A DNA stretch of 64,000 nt from Mycobacterium simiae (GTDB taxonomy: Bacteria > Actinomycetota > Actinomycetes > Mycobacteriales > Mycobacteriaceae), in contig NZ_AP022568.1 of the NCBI RefSeq assembly GCF_010727605.1, forward strand, positions 2,666,001-2,730,000. The letters are read 5' to 3'. Of this stretch, positions 53,790-62,506 are shown piece by piece. The notes below the pieces were generated by a model, which was not told the origin of the DNA, ran no database searches, and saw only the letters and a list, made by a program, of their open reading frames with translations. The first letter of the stretch is position 1. The number at the start of each line of letters is the position of its first letter. Made by a program: the position numbers and the translations under genes.

Positions 53790-54797
53790 ATGGACCCGGC
53801 AACCGCCCTGCGGCAAATCGCCTACTACAAAGACCGGAGCCGCCACGACCCCAAGCGCGTCATGGCTTACCGCAACGCCGCCGACATCGTCGAAGGGCTG
53901 GACGAAGCGGAGCGTGAACGGCACGGTCAAGCCAACAGCTGGCAGACGTTGCCGGGCATCGGGCCCAAGACGGCGAAGGTCATCGCCCAGGCCTGGGCCG
54001 GCCACGTACCCGACGCACTGATCGAATTACGGGACGCCGCAGGCGATCTCGGCGGCGGCGAAGTGCGCGCCGCGCTGCGTGGCGATCTGCATCTGCACTC
54101 CAATTGGTCGGACGGGTCGGCACCGATCGAAGAGATGATGGCCACCGCGGCGGAGCTGGGCCATGAGTACTGCGCGTTGACGGATCACTCGCCGCGGCTG
54201 ACGATCGCCAACGGCCTGTCACCGGAGCGGTTGCGCAAACAGCTCGACGTCATCGACAGACTGCGCGACGACTTCGCCCCCATGCGTATTCTGTCCGGCA
54301 TTGAGGTGGACATTCTCGAGGACGGCAACCTGGACCAGGAACCCGAACTGCTGGAACGCCTCGACGTCGTCGTCGCCAGCGTGCACTCCAAGCTGTCGAT
54401 GGATTCGTCGGCGATGACTCGCCGGATGGTGCGCGCTGTCTCCAACGGCCACACCGATGTGCTCGGGCATTGCACGGGCCGGCTGGTCGCCGGAAACCGT
54501 GGCATCCGGCCAGAATCGCAGTTCGACGCCGAAGCGGTCTTCACCGCCTGCCGCGAGCACGGCACCGCGGTCGAAATCAACTCCCGTCCCGAGCGGCGTG
54601 ACCCGCCGACCCGGCTGCTGAATTTGGCACTGGAAATCGGCTGCGTCTTCAGCATCGACACGGACGCACACGCGCCGGGCCAATTGGACTTCCTAGGCTA
54701 TGGCGCCCAGCGCGCACTCGATGCCGGTGTGCCGATCGACCGGATCGTCAACACCTGGCCGGCGGCCAAACTGCTGGAGTGGACCGCGTCCAACTGA
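53790..54797 (+). CDS. PHP-domain protein (Rv3856c-like)
   Basis: The ATG at 53790 gives 335 residues, equal to Rv3856c. A helix-hairpin-helix region (LPGIGPKTAKVIAQAWAG, about 50-68) precedes a PHP phosphoesterase domain with metal-ligand motifs DLHLHSNWSDGS, ALTDHSPR, GIEVDIL, DVVVASVHSKL and IDTDAHAPGQLDF. This layout is that of the C-terminal part of bacterial family X DNA polymerases without the polymerase core. Probable metal-dependent phosphoesterase; substrate unknown. Confidence 0.92.
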   Translation: MDPATALRQIAYYKDRSRHDPKRVMAYRNAADIVEGLDEAERERHGQANSWQTLPGIGPKTAKVIAQAWAGHVPDALIELRDAAGDLGGGEVRAALRGDLHLHSNWSDGSAPIEEMMATAAELGHEYCALTDHSPRLTIANGLSPERLRKQLDVIDRLRDDFAPMRILSGIEVDILEDGNLDQEPELLERLDVVVASVHSKLSMDSSAMTRRMVRAVSNGHTDVLGHCTGRLVAGNRGIRPESQFDAEAVFTACREHGTAVEINSRPERRDPPTRLLNLALEIGCVFSIDTDAHAPGQLDFLGYGAQRALDAGVPIDRIVNTWPAAKLLEWTASN

Positions 54798-54799
54798 GG

Positions 54800-55546
54800 T
54801 CAGGCGGGTACCGGTTCGGCTGTTTCGGGAACCGGTTGGCGGCTGCGGATTCGGCTGTGAAGCACGTTGGCCGCGGCCACCGCCGTGCATGTCGCGGCGG
54901 GAATGAGCAGGGCGTATCCGCCGAAGTGTGCGCCGAACACGATCCCGGCGATACCGCCACAGAGGAACAGCAGCAATGTGGTTACCAGAATCGCGGCCTT
55001 CCACGGATGGATTCCGTGTTCGCGGCTGCGGCCGAGCATCAGACCGAGATCGGTGATGGTCCCGGTGAAGTGTGTGGTTCGGACCGACATGTCGCGGAAA
55101 CTCGAGGTCAGCGCGTTCTGCAGGCCGAGAGCCGCGGCGGCGAACATCGCCTGGACCGCGGTCTGCTCGATTCCGAGCGACGCGATCTGCGCCTTGACGA
55201 AGGTCTCTTCGACGCCGGCGGCGGCGAGCACGAGGAGCGCCGCCTCCGTGAACAGCACCACGGCATGACGGCGGCCGGCCAGCTTGTCGGTGGGTGCCAG
55301 TACGGCCCCGGCCAGCGTCGCGCCCGCCAGGAAGCCGCACAGGATCGCGAGCAGGACATGGCCTTCGTAGAGCCAAGGGTTGGCCGTGTTCATGCCCAGC
55401 TGGGTGGTGATCGCGGTGAGGTTACCGACCGGCAATGCGAGGATCAGCAAAGCGACGGCGTTGACGAAGCCTGCGGAGAACGCAAGTATCGCGCTGTAAC
55501 CGAGCAGCAGGGCTGCGCGAACGCGGGCTTTTTCCGGCGGCGGCAT
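54800..55546 (-). CDS. DUF1275 (YoaK-type) membrane protein
   Basis: A 248-residue protein with about six transmembrane helices and the family segment GLQNALTSSFRDMSVRTTHFTGTITDLG (about 138-165). Function of the family is not established. Its stop is 2 bp from the convergent PHP gene stop, so the two genes meet tail to tail. This gene and the next are not between Rv3856c and ethR in M. tuberculosis. Confidence 0.9.
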   Translation of the reverse strand: MPPPEKARVRAALLLGYSAILAFSAGFVNAVALLILALPVGNLTAITTQLGMNTANPWLYEGHVLLAILCGFLAGATLAGAVLAPTDKLAGRRHAVVLFTEAALLVLAAAGVEETFVKAQIASLGIEQTAVQAMFAAAALGLQNALTSSFRDMSVRTTHFTGTITDLGLMLGRSREHGIHPWKAAILVTTLLLFLCGGIAGIVFGAHFGGYALLIPAATCTAVAAANVLHSRIRSRQPVPETAEPVPA

Positions 55547-55695
55547 CGTGTTCGATCACTCACTTTCTAGGTCGGGACTTTGCAAGGTTACAAGCCGCGC
55601 TGGGCCCCGCCGAGGGTTCCACGGCACTTCAAACAGACCTCTTAAGGTCCAAACATGATGCGTTAGAAGCGAATTGGTGTCAGCGCGGTAGAGCG

Positions 55696-56889
55696 TCAGT
55701 CAGGAAGGTGCGGCATTTCTGTACCCGAATCACGGCCGATTAACACCCCACGAGTAAGAGCGGATTTGCCGAAGCGACGACGTACCTGATCGACCGCCGC
55801 GTCCACGGTGGGCGACTCGCCATCGAACGGCAGCATCAGCTGTTGGGCGCCGGTGCGATCGATACCCGACACCGCAAACCCCACCAGGGTCAATCCCCGC
55901 TGCGTGATGAGCGGGACGGCGGCGGCGACCAGCTGCCGAGCGGCCGCCAGAATCGGCTGCGTCGACGCCGTCGCCCAGGGCAATGTGTGCGAGCGGGTAG
56001 CCCGGGTGAAATCGTCGAACCGCAGCCGCAGCACGACGGTGCGCCCGCTGCGCCCGGCGGCCCGCATCCGGCCGGTGATCCGGTCGATCAGGTTGACTAC
56101 CACCGCGTCGAGTTCACTGGGCGACATGCGGTTGCCCGCACGGCCGAGTGCCCGCTGGGCACCTACGGACCGGCGGCGCACGCCCGTGTCGACTCGGCGG
56201 CGGTCGATATTGTGCGAGAGCGCGTATAACTGCTTGCCCATCGCGGCGCCGAGCAGCGAGGCCAACGTCGACTCGCTGAGGTCGGCGATGTCGGCGACCG
56301 TGGCCAGTCCATACGCGTGCAACTTCGCGGCGGTCACCGCGCCGACGCCCCACAGCCGGCGCACTGGGAGCGGTCGCAAAAAAGCGAGCTCCTCATCCGG
56401 CGGCACCAACAGCAGGCCGTCGGGTTTGGCTTCCTGGCTGGCGATCTTGGCGAGGAACTTGGTGCGCGCGATTCCGACGGTGATGGGCAAACGGACCTGG
56501 TCGCGCACATCGGCACGCAACCGCTCCGCGATTTGGACCGGGGTACCCGACACCCGCCGCAAGCCGCCGACGTCCAGAAAGGCCTCGTCCACCGACAGCG
56601 CCTCGACGATTGGAGTGGCCTGGCGAAATACCTCGAACACCGCCTCGCTGGCCCGCGAGTACGCCGACATACGCGGCGGCACGACGATGGCGCCCGGGCA
56701 CAGCCGCCGGGCTTGCCGGCCGCCCATCGCCGTGCGCACGCCGTACGCCTTCGCCTCATAGCTGGCGGCTAGCACGACCCCACCGCCGACAATCACCGGG
56801 CGGCCTCGCAAGGTCGGGTCGTCGCGCTGTTCTACGGACGCGTAGAACGAGTCCAGGTCCGCGTGCAGGATGGACGCGTCACACCGCAC
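55696..56889 (-). CDS. dinB: Y-family DNA polymerase (DinB/Pol IV type)
   Basis: A 397-residue translesion polymerase with palm motifs ILHADLDSFYASVEQ (catalytic Asp) and LSVDEAFLDV (catalytic Asp-Glu). A YEAKAYGVRTAM finger motif, a helix-hairpin-helix thumb (LPVRRLWGVGAVTAAKLHAYG) and a little-finger domain follow. QQLMLPF (about 349-355) fits a beta-clamp-binding motif and is followed by 42 more residues. Which of the mycobacterial DinB paralogues it matches cannot be decided by eye. Confidence 0.94.
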   Translation of the reverse strand: MRCDASILHADLDSFYASVEQRDDPTLRGRPVIVGGGVVLAASYEAKAYGVRTAMGGRQARRLCPGAIVVPPRMSAYSRASEAVFEVFRQATPIVEALSVDEAFLDVGGLRRVSGTPVQIAERLRADVRDQVRLPITVGIARTKFLAKIASQEAKPDGLLLVPPDEELAFLRPLPVRRLWGVGAVTAAKLHAYGLATVADIADLSESTLASLLGAAMGKQLYALSHNIDRRRVDTGVRRRSVGAQRALGRAGNRMSPSELDAVVVNLIDRITGRMRAAGRSGRTVVLRLRFDDFTRATRSHTLPWATASTQPILAAARQLVAAAVPLITQRGLTLVGFAVSGIDRTGAQQLMLPFDGESPTVDAAVDQVRRRFGKSALTRGVLIGRDSGTEMPHLPD

Positions 56890-56918
56890 GAACCTATGTT
56901 CGCAGGCGGGTCCGACAA

Positions 56919-57560
56919 CTAGCCCAAGTCGCCGTAGATGCTGCTGACCCAGATGTGGGCGAGGGTATCGACGACCCGTTCCTCGTCGACCGCCGGCGTC
57001 TCGGCTGAGAGCGCGGCCATCATCGTCCGCTCATTCATCTGGTTGAGCGCGGTCGCGAGGTCCACGGCCGGGATGGTGTGCGGCGCGGCGCCGCGTTCGC
57101 GTTCGGCAGTGATCATGGCGGCCGTCTGGTCGATCCATTTCTGCATAAATCCCAGCCAGGTGGTGCGCAGTTCGGTGTTGGTGGCCAGGGCTTCCGTCGC
57201 GGCGCGGGCCAACGCGCGGTGCGTGCTGAAGGCCGTGAAAAACGCCTTGATGCCGTTGCGCCACACCCGCCGGGGGTCGGTCGGAAGCCGCTGGATGGCC
57301 CCATCGAACTCGGAGTCGGCGCGGGCGATCACCGGCTCGAGCAGCGACAACAGCACCGCCTCTTTGGACTTGAAATAGAAGTAGAACGTCGGCCGCGACA
57401 GCCCGGCGCCCCTGGCCAGGTCATCGACCGAGATGTCGGCGAGAGACCGCTCTTGGAGTAACCGCTCGGCGGTCGCCAGGATGGCCTGCTCGCGATCGTC
57501 ACCGGACGGGCGCAGGGCGCGCCGTCCGCGCAGGGCACGGCTTTGGCCGACAGTCGTCAC
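56919..57560 (-). CDS. ethR: TetR-family repressor EthR
   Basis: The GTG at 57560 gives 213 residues. The N-terminal helix-turn-helix (SGDDREQAILATAERLL; ISVDDLARGAGLSRPTFYFYFKSKEAVLLSLL) closely resembles EthR. The ligand domain ends NQMNERTMMAALSAE...VVDTLAHIWVSSIYGDLG as in M. tuberculosis. EthR represses ethA and therefore controls activation of the prodrug ethionamide. Divergent from ethA with 77 bp between them. Confidence 0.94.
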   Translation of the reverse strand: MTTVGQSRALRGRRALRPSGDDREQAILATAERLLQERSLADISVDDLARGAGLSRPTFYFYFKSKEAVLLSLLEPVIARADSEFDGAIQRLPTDPRRVWRNGIKAFFTAFSTHRALARAATEALATNTELRTTWLGFMQKWIDQTAAMITAERERGAAPHTIPAVDLATALNQMNERTMMAALSAETPAVDEERVVDTLAHIWVSSIYGDLG

Positions 57561-57589
57561 GACAGCTACTTTACACATCGTTGGGAATC

Positions 57590-57624
57590 TCGACAGAGTG
57601 TTGACTAGCTCGACACACTGTTGA
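57590..57624. promoter_or_regulatory. EthR operator, ethR-ethA intergenic
   Basis: Two 15-bp half-sites, TCGACAGAGTGTTGA (57590-57604) and TCGACACACTGTTGA (57610-57624), form an imperfect palindrome (12 of 15 symmetric positions) with centre CTAGC. EthR of M. tuberculosis binds cooperatively to a 55-bp operator in the equivalent 76-bp gap, so this is its likely counterpart. The direct-repeat reading (TCGACA...TGTTGA twice) also fits. Confidence 0.8.
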
Positions 57625-57637
57625 TAGCGTGGCCGTT

Positions 57638-59107
57638 ATGACTGAGCACCTCGACGTCGTCATCGTGGGCGCCGGCATCTCCGGTGTGAGTGCGGCATGG
57701 CACCTGCAGGAGCGGTGCCCGTCCAAGAGCTACGCCATCCTGGAGCGCCGCGACGATCTGGGCGGCACCTGGGACCTGTTCAAATACCCCGGCATCCGAT
57801 CCGACTCGGACATGTTCACCCTGGGCTTCCGGTTCAAGCCGTGGCACTCGGCGAAATCGATCGCCGACGGCGCCGACATCAAGGCCTACATCAAGGAAAC
57901 CGCCGTCGAGAACAAGATCGATCAACACATCCGCTACCGGCATCGTGTGGTGGCCGCCGATTGGTCCGACGCCGATAACTTGTGGACCCTCACCGTCGAA
58001 CACGACGGCCAGCAGCGCGAGATCACCTGCTCCTTTTTGTTCGCGTGCACCGGCTACTACAACTACGACGAGGGATACTCACCGACGTTCCCTGGCGCCG
58101 ACGAGTTCGAGGGCACCATCGTCCATCCGCAGCACTGGCCCGAGGATCTCGACTATGCGGGCAAGAAGATCATCGTGATCGGGTCGGGCGCCACCGCGAT
58201 CACTTTGATTCCCGCCCTGGTTAATTCGGGCTCCGGCCATGTCACGATGCTGCAGCGCTCGCCGACCTACATCGGATCGCTGCCCGGCGTCGACCCCTTC
58301 GCCGTGCGGACCAATCGGCTGCTGCCGGAGCGTCTTGCCCACATGGCCAACCGCTGGAAGGCCATCGCCTTCAGCACTTTCCAGTATCAGCTGGCCCGGA
58401 AACGGCCGGCGTACATGCGAAATTTGTTGATGACAATGGCAAAGCGACGGCTGCCGGAGGGCTACGACGTCGAGAAGCATTTCGGGCCCCGATACAACGT
58501 CTGGGACCAGCGGCTGTGCCTAGCGCCCGATGGTGATTTCTTCCGGACCATCCGGCACGGCAAGGCCGACGTCATCACCGATACGATCGACCGGCTCACC
58601 AAGACTGGGATCAAGCTCGACTCCGGCGAGGAGCTGCAAGCCGACATCATCGTCACCGCAACGGGTTTGAACATGCAATTGCTCGGCGGGGTGCAGCCGA
58701 CCCGAAACGGCGAACCCTTCGACCTGACCTCGTTGATGACCTACAAGGGTCTGATGTTCTCCGGGGTGCCGAACTTCGCGATCACCTTCGGCTACACCAA
58801 CGCATCTTGGACGCTAAAGGCCGATCTGGTCTCCGAGTTCGTCTGCCGATTGCTGAACTACATGGACGACAACGGTTTTGACACCGTCGAACCGCAACAT
58901 CCAGGCGACGCCGTCGACGAGCAACCGTTCATGGATTTCAATCCCGGTTACTTCCAGCGATCCATGCACCTGCTCCCCAAGTCGGGATCACGGGCGCCGT
59001 GGCGGCTCAAACAGAACTACTTCTTCGACATGCGCATGATCCGACGCGGCAAGGTCGCCGACGAGAACCTGCGGTTCTCGAAGAAACGGGTCCGCGTCCC
59101 GGCTTGA
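57638..59107 (+). CDS. ethA: Baeyer-Villiger monooxygenase EthA
   Basis: The ATG at 57638 gives 489 residues, the M. tuberculosis EthA length, beginning MTEHLDVVIVGAGISGVSAA (FAD GxGxxG at 11-16). The Baeyer-Villiger fingerprint FEGTIVHPQHW fits FxGxxxHxxxW, and the NADPH motif is VIGSGATAIT. EthA oxidises ketones and activates ethionamide and related thioamides. Controlled by the divergently encoded EthR. Confidence 0.96.
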   Translation: MTEHLDVVIVGAGISGVSAAWHLQERCPSKSYAILERRDDLGGTWDLFKYPGIRSDSDMFTLGFRFKPWHSAKSIADGADIKAYIKETAVENKIDQHIRYRHRVVAADWSDADNLWTLTVEHDGQQREITCSFLFACTGYYNYDEGYSPTFPGADEFEGTIVHPQHWPEDLDYAGKKIIVIGSGATAITLIPALVNSGSGHVTMLQRSPTYIGSLPGVDPFAVRTNRLLPERLAHMANRWKAIAFSTFQYQLARKRPAYMRNLLMTMAKRRLPEGYDVEKHFGPRYNVWDQRLCLAPDGDFFRTIRHGKADVITDTIDRLTKTGIKLDSGEELQADIIVTATGLNMQLLGGVQPTRNGEPFDLTSLMTYKGLMFSGVPNFAITFGYTNASWTLKADLVSEFVCRLLNYMDDNGFDTVEPQHPGDAVDEQPFMDFNPGYFQRSMHLLPKSGSRAPWRLKQNYFFDMRMIRRGKVADENLRFSKKRVRVPA

Positions 59108-59118
59108 CCAGCCACGAG

Positions 59119-59592
59119 TTAGACCACGACGATGCCGTCGTCGTCGCTGTAGGCGATCTCGCCGGGCACGAATGTCACTCCACCGAGGGTGATCTCTATA
59201 TCGCGTTCGCCGTCACCGGTTTTGGTGCTTTTGCGGGGATTGGTACCCAACGCCTTGATGCCGATGTCGAGGCCACGCAGGGCCGCGGCGTCACGGACCG
59301 CGCCGTTGACGATCAATCCAGCCCAGCCGTTGGAGCGGGCGAGTTCTGCGATGAGGTCGCCGACCAGCGCGGTGTGCAACGAACCGCCTCCGTCTACCAC
59401 CAGTACTCCGCCCTCATTGGGTTGTGACAGTATGGATTTCAGCAGGGCATTGTCCTGAAAGCATCGGACGGTGCTGATCGGCCCGGCGAATCGGGTGTGC
59501 CCGCCGAACTGGCGGAACTGAACATCGCAGCTGCGGACGTCGGCGCCGATGCTATCGACGAGATCCGCAGTGGCGGTGAAAGCGACGCCCAT
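59119..59592 (-). CDS. rraA: RraA-like protein, formerly annotated menG
   Basis: A 157-residue protein equal in length to Rv3853. RraA-fold features: [47 protein letters not shown] and [11 protein letters not shown]. RraA binds RNase E and limits RNA decay in E. coli; some relatives are aldolases. Earlier annotation as the demethylmenaquinone methyltransferase MenG is not supported by the fold. Its ATG shares one base with the hns stop, so the two are cotranscribed. Confidence 0.93.
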   Translation of the reverse strand: MGVAFTATADLVDSIGADVRSCDVQFRQFGGHTRFAGPISTVRCFQDNALLKSILSQPNEGGVLVVDGGGSLHTALVGDLIAELARSNGWAGLIVNGAVRDAAALRGLDIGIKALGTNPRKSTKTGDGERDIEITLGGVTFVPGEIAYSDDDGIVVV

Positions 59593-60044
59593 CAGTGCCG
59601 CCGGAGTTGGCGGATCAGCAGGATCGCAAGCAAACTCAGCGCAACTGCCACCGCCACTGGCAGTGCCGACTGCGCACCAATCGACCGGGGGAGGTCAGCC
59701 GGGACCGGGTCGTTAGCGCGGTCAACCGTTGATTTCGCCTGCGCGGCAGCATCTTTGGCGGCAGCGGTAATCTCGACGGCGGGCTGGGGCTGCTGGTGAC
59801 GCGGCGCTTCCGGCGGTTGCGGCGGCGTGGGGGAGGAGCTGGCGGCGGGCGCCTTGGGCGGTGGCGCCTTCTTGGCGGGGACTTTCTTGGCGGGCGCTTT
59901 CTTAGCCGGAGCCTTTTTCGCGGCGGCCTTTTTCGCCGGGGTCTTCTTGGCAGGAGTCTTGGCGGCCTTGGCGGGGGGCTGTTTCGCTGGCGGCGGCACC
60001 GCGCCGTCGGGCCCGGGACTGGGTGAATCTTGAGGGTCTGCCAT
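59592..60044 (-). CDS. hns: Hns, lysine-rich histone-like membrane protein
   Basis: A 150-residue protein resembling Rv3852. Residues about 20-65 are [12 protein letters not shown] repeats, like the C-terminal tail of histone H1. A Pro-rich spacer and the segment [18 protein letters not shown] follow, then a C-terminal transmembrane helix ([18 protein letters not shown]) with basic RQLRRH end. Proposed to bind DNA and attach it to the membrane; its importance in vivo is debated. The lysine repeats vary in number between species. Confidence 0.92.
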   Translation of the reverse strand: MADPQDSPSPGPDGAVPPPAKQPPAKAAKTPAKKTPAKKAAAKKAPAKKAPAKKVPAKKAPPPKAPAASSSPTPPQPPEAPRHQQPQPAVEITAAAKDAAAQAKSTVDRANDPVPADLPRSIGAQSALPVAVAVALSLLAILLIRQLRRH

Positions 60045-60150
60045 GCGGCCGCTCCTTTACAGCTTTCTCTCGGCCATTCCTAGCGCCACCAAAAATTACT
60101 TCGAACCCATCATGCCAGGACGAGTGGTGGCGACTTTTCGACCCAACCGG

Positions 60151-60660
60151 TCAGCGCGTGCGCCGCCGAAACCACAGCAGGCCGGCGGCGACAATCAGCA
60201 CGACGAGACCGACCATCGGCCATACGGGGCCATCATCGGCGGCTTCCCCATTCGCCGGGCGGGGCCCCGGCGTCCCGGTACCAGCGACGGTCAGCCGAAA
60301 CGACCAGGATCCGGACACGACGTGGCCGTCCGCCGAGGTCACGCGGTAGTTCACGGTGTAGCGGCCTACCGGTCCGAGTGGTCGCAGCCCCATGCCCACG
60401 ATCGCGCCTTGCACGGTGGTGTCGCCGCTAGACCAGATGTTGCCGTCCGGCCCGACGACCGTCATCACGGCGAAGGTGGTCTCTAACCGTTCGTTGAAGG
60501 TCGCGGTCACTCGTGCGGGACCCGTCGTCAGGACCGCGTCATCGGCGGGGTCGGTGGAGATCCGGACGGCATGGGCCGATGCAACCGGTGCCAGCAGCGC
60601 CGCGACCGTCAGCATGCCGGCGAGTAGCAGGCCCGCCTTGGCGACGACGAGTTTTCTCAT
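60151..60660 (-). CDS. copC: CopC-domain copper-binding membrane protein
   Basis: The ATG at 60660 gives 169 residues. A signal peptide ends at VASA, leaving His30 as the mature N-terminus, the ligand used for Cu(II) by CopC proteins. The CopC domain (about 30-125) includes YTVNYRVTSADGHVVSGSWSFRL. A C-terminal transmembrane helix (MVGLVVLIVAAGLLWF) anchors it. It overlaps the upstream ycnI-like gene by 4 bp (ATGA), so both form an operon. Confidence 0.92.
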   Translation of the reverse strand: MRKLVVAKAGLLLAGMLTVAALLAPVASAHAVRISTDPADDAVLTTGPARVTATFNERLETTFAVMTVVGPDGNIWSSGDTTVQGAIVGMGLRPLGPVGRYTVNYRVTSADGHVVSGSWSFRLTVAGTGTPGPRPANGEAADDGPVWPMVGLVVLIVAAGLLWFRRRTR

Positions 60661-61319
60661 GTGCGGCGGCGGATCAGCACGAGCACCATGCCGATGGCGG
60701 CGACCGCCAGCGCGGCGCCGCCGAGGATCCGAGCGATGCTGTCTCCCGACGTGCCCATGCCGGCGTGTGCGGTTGGCATGTCGGAATGATGGTGATGGTT
60801 TGCGGGCCCCGCGCTGAGGCTCAGCATGGGTGCGGGATGTTCGGGCTCGCCGCCCCCGGGCAGCGGCGGCTGATCCCACTTCACCACCGAGCCGTCGGCA
60901 TAGGTCTGGGTGGCCGGGAAGCTGACGGTGTCGGCGTCGGGCAACTTCACTGCAATCCGAAACAACGCGAACTGGTCAACGCCGATGCCGCCGTTGGGGG
61001 CGGCCGTCCAGGTCACCGAGCGCACAGTGCCGGCGGACGCGTCGCGGTCCAGCTTGGCCGCCCAGCCTGGCATGGCTTCGATGCGCGCGGATGCGACGTC
61101 GGGGAGCAGGACGGTCAGGGCCGTGGTGGCGGCACCCCGGTCTGATTCGTTGGGCACCTCAAACGTCACCAGCGCCATGGCCCCCCGGGTCGCGGTGTCG
61201 CTGCTGGCATGGACGTGCGCCCACGCTGGCGGGGTAAAGCCCACGGCACCGATGTAGAGTGCCGCCGCGGCGGCGACGCACATCGGGGCACGTGCTAGGC
61301 ATGCGACGGGAAAAGGCAT
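60657..61319 (-). CDS. YcnI-like (DUF1775) copper-associated membrane protein
   Basis: A 220-residue protein. The signal peptide ends at PAWA, giving mature His35, the residue that forms the Cu(II) mono-histidine brace in B. subtilis YcnI. The DUF1775 domain (about 35-160) includes VTFEVPNESDRGAATTALTV and WTAAPNGGI. A His-rich stretch (NHHHHSDMPTAH, about 173-184) precedes a C-terminal transmembrane helix. Paired with copC, it probably handles periplasmic copper. Confidence 0.9.
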   Translation of the reverse strand: MPFPVACLARAPMCVAAAAALYIGAVGFTPPAWAHVHASSDTATRGAMALVTFEVPNESDRGAATTALTVLLPDVASARIEAMPGWAAKLDRDASAGTVRSVTWTAAPNGGIGVDQFALFRIAVKLPDADTVSFPATQTYADGSVVKWDQPPLPGGGEPEHPAPMLSLSAGPANHHHHSDMPTAHAGMGTSGDSIARILGGAALAVAAIGMVLVLIRRRT

Positions 61320-61327
61320 ACTCGCAG

Positions 61328-61990
61328 CTACTTTCGGCTCAAGCCGAGGCGAGCCATCAGGTCCGCCTCGATGCCGTCGAGCTGAGCTGAGATCGCCGAG
61401 TGCGCGGCTCGGCGGCGCGCCGCGGGCATGTGCTCGGCCGCCGTGACGGCCGCCGACAGGTCGGCAAGACGCTCGGAGATGGCGGCGACGAACTGCTTGG
61501 TCTCGGCGTCTTTCGGCTTGCGTTCTTGCACGGTCCGCAGTGACTTCTCCGCACCGGCAATCCGCGCCGACAGCTGGGCGCCGTGCCCGGAGAACTGTCC
61601 GATCTGAGCCAGCGGAACGCCCAGTTGGTCCGCGCGACGTTGGTCGATCAACCCGCGCGCGGCGATAGCTGCCCGGTAGATGATAGGCGCCAGGATGGGG
61701 GCCAGCAGCCGCGTCACCGTCAGCACTCGGCGAATCCGGGTTGGCGACAACAGCTTGCCCTCCCGGGCGGCTTTGAGCTCGGCCTCGGCGACCTTTAGTG
61801 CTGTCCGGTCGCTGTCGCGCTGCGATTTGATTTGCGCCTTGAGGGCCTTCTCGGCCGCACGTCGTTCGTCCTTGAACCGCCGGGCCTGATTTTTGGCGCT
61901 GAGCTTGGCTTCCAGCTTGGCCCGGGCCTTGATCGCCCGGGCCTCGGCACGCCGCGTCGCGCGACTCTTTCGCTTGCGAAACAGGCCCAT
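61328..61990 (-). CDS. Conserved basic coiled-coil protein (Rv3850-like, DUF6474)
   Basis: The ATG at 61990 gives 220 residues starting MGLFRKRKSRATRRAEARAI. The first 100 residues are highly basic with a long helical, probably coiled-coil, segment (KARAKLEAKLSAKNQARRFK). A central hydrophobic part (RLLAPILAPIIYRAAIAARGL) and a helical C-terminal half follow. Position next to espR matches Rv3850. Function unknown. Confidence 0.85.
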   Translation of the reverse strand: MGLFRKRKSRATRRAEARAIKARAKLEAKLSAKNQARRFKDERRAAEKALKAQIKSQRDSDRTALKVAEAELKAAREGKLLSPTRIRRVLTVTRLLAPILAPIIYRAAIAARGLIDQRRADQLGVPLAQIGQFSGHGAQLSARIAGAEKSLRTVQERKPKDAETKQFVAAISERLADLSAAVTAAEHMPAARRRAAHSAISAQLDGIEADLMARLGLSRK

Positions 61991-62107
61991 GGCCGGCCGC
62001 CTCCCGGTATCTCGTGGCTTATCGCCGCAGCGTGCGCGCGATCCGAGAACCAACCCTAATCGGAACGAGGCGGTGGCTACCCAACAGGGCGGGCCGACGT
62101 CGTTTGG

Positions 62108-62506
62108 CTAGGCGTCGAGGTGTTCGGCCCGGCGCAGCTCGTCGACGCGCTCGACGATGTCCTGCTGGGCTTGCGCCGACAAGCCAACCGCACGCAGCGC
62201 GATCTGACGCACTCCGTCCTCACGCAGGCTGGCCATCCAGGACAACTCTTTGTCGAGTTTTTCGTAGTACTCGTCGTCGGTGAAGTAGGCCGGCTTGATT
62301 CGGAAGAAGTTGGCCAGTGCCGCCATCGTGGCCGACGACGGGTTCGTGCGGTTGCCGGAGCGTAGCTGCGACAGGTAGGGAGCCGACATCGTGATGCCTT
62401 CCGCTTTCAGTGCCGCAATCACCTCCGCCGAAGTGTGCGGGCCGCGTCCGGGTGGATACACCGTGTCGAATAAGCGGTTCAGGCGGGCGGCGAATGTCGT
62501 GCTCAT
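62108..62506 (-). CDS. espR: EspR, nucleoid-associated regulator
   Basis: The ATG at 62506 gives 132 residues, identical in length to M. tuberculosis EspR and nearly identical over the first 85 (MSTTFAARLNRLFDTVYPPG; helix-turn-helix MSAPYLSQLRSGNRTNPSS). The C-terminal dimerisation part is more diverged. EspR binds many sites, including upstream of the espACD operon that supports ESX-1. Its retention next to a missing ESX-1 fits its wider nucleoid role. A region of about 455 bp lies upstream. Confidence 0.96.
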   Translation of the reverse strand: MSTTFAARLNRLFDTVYPPGRGPHTSAEVIAALKAEGITMSAPYLSQLRSGNRTNPSSATMAALANFFRIKPAYFTDDEYYEKLDKELSWMASLREDGVRQIALRAVGLSAQAQQDIVERVDELRRAEHLDA

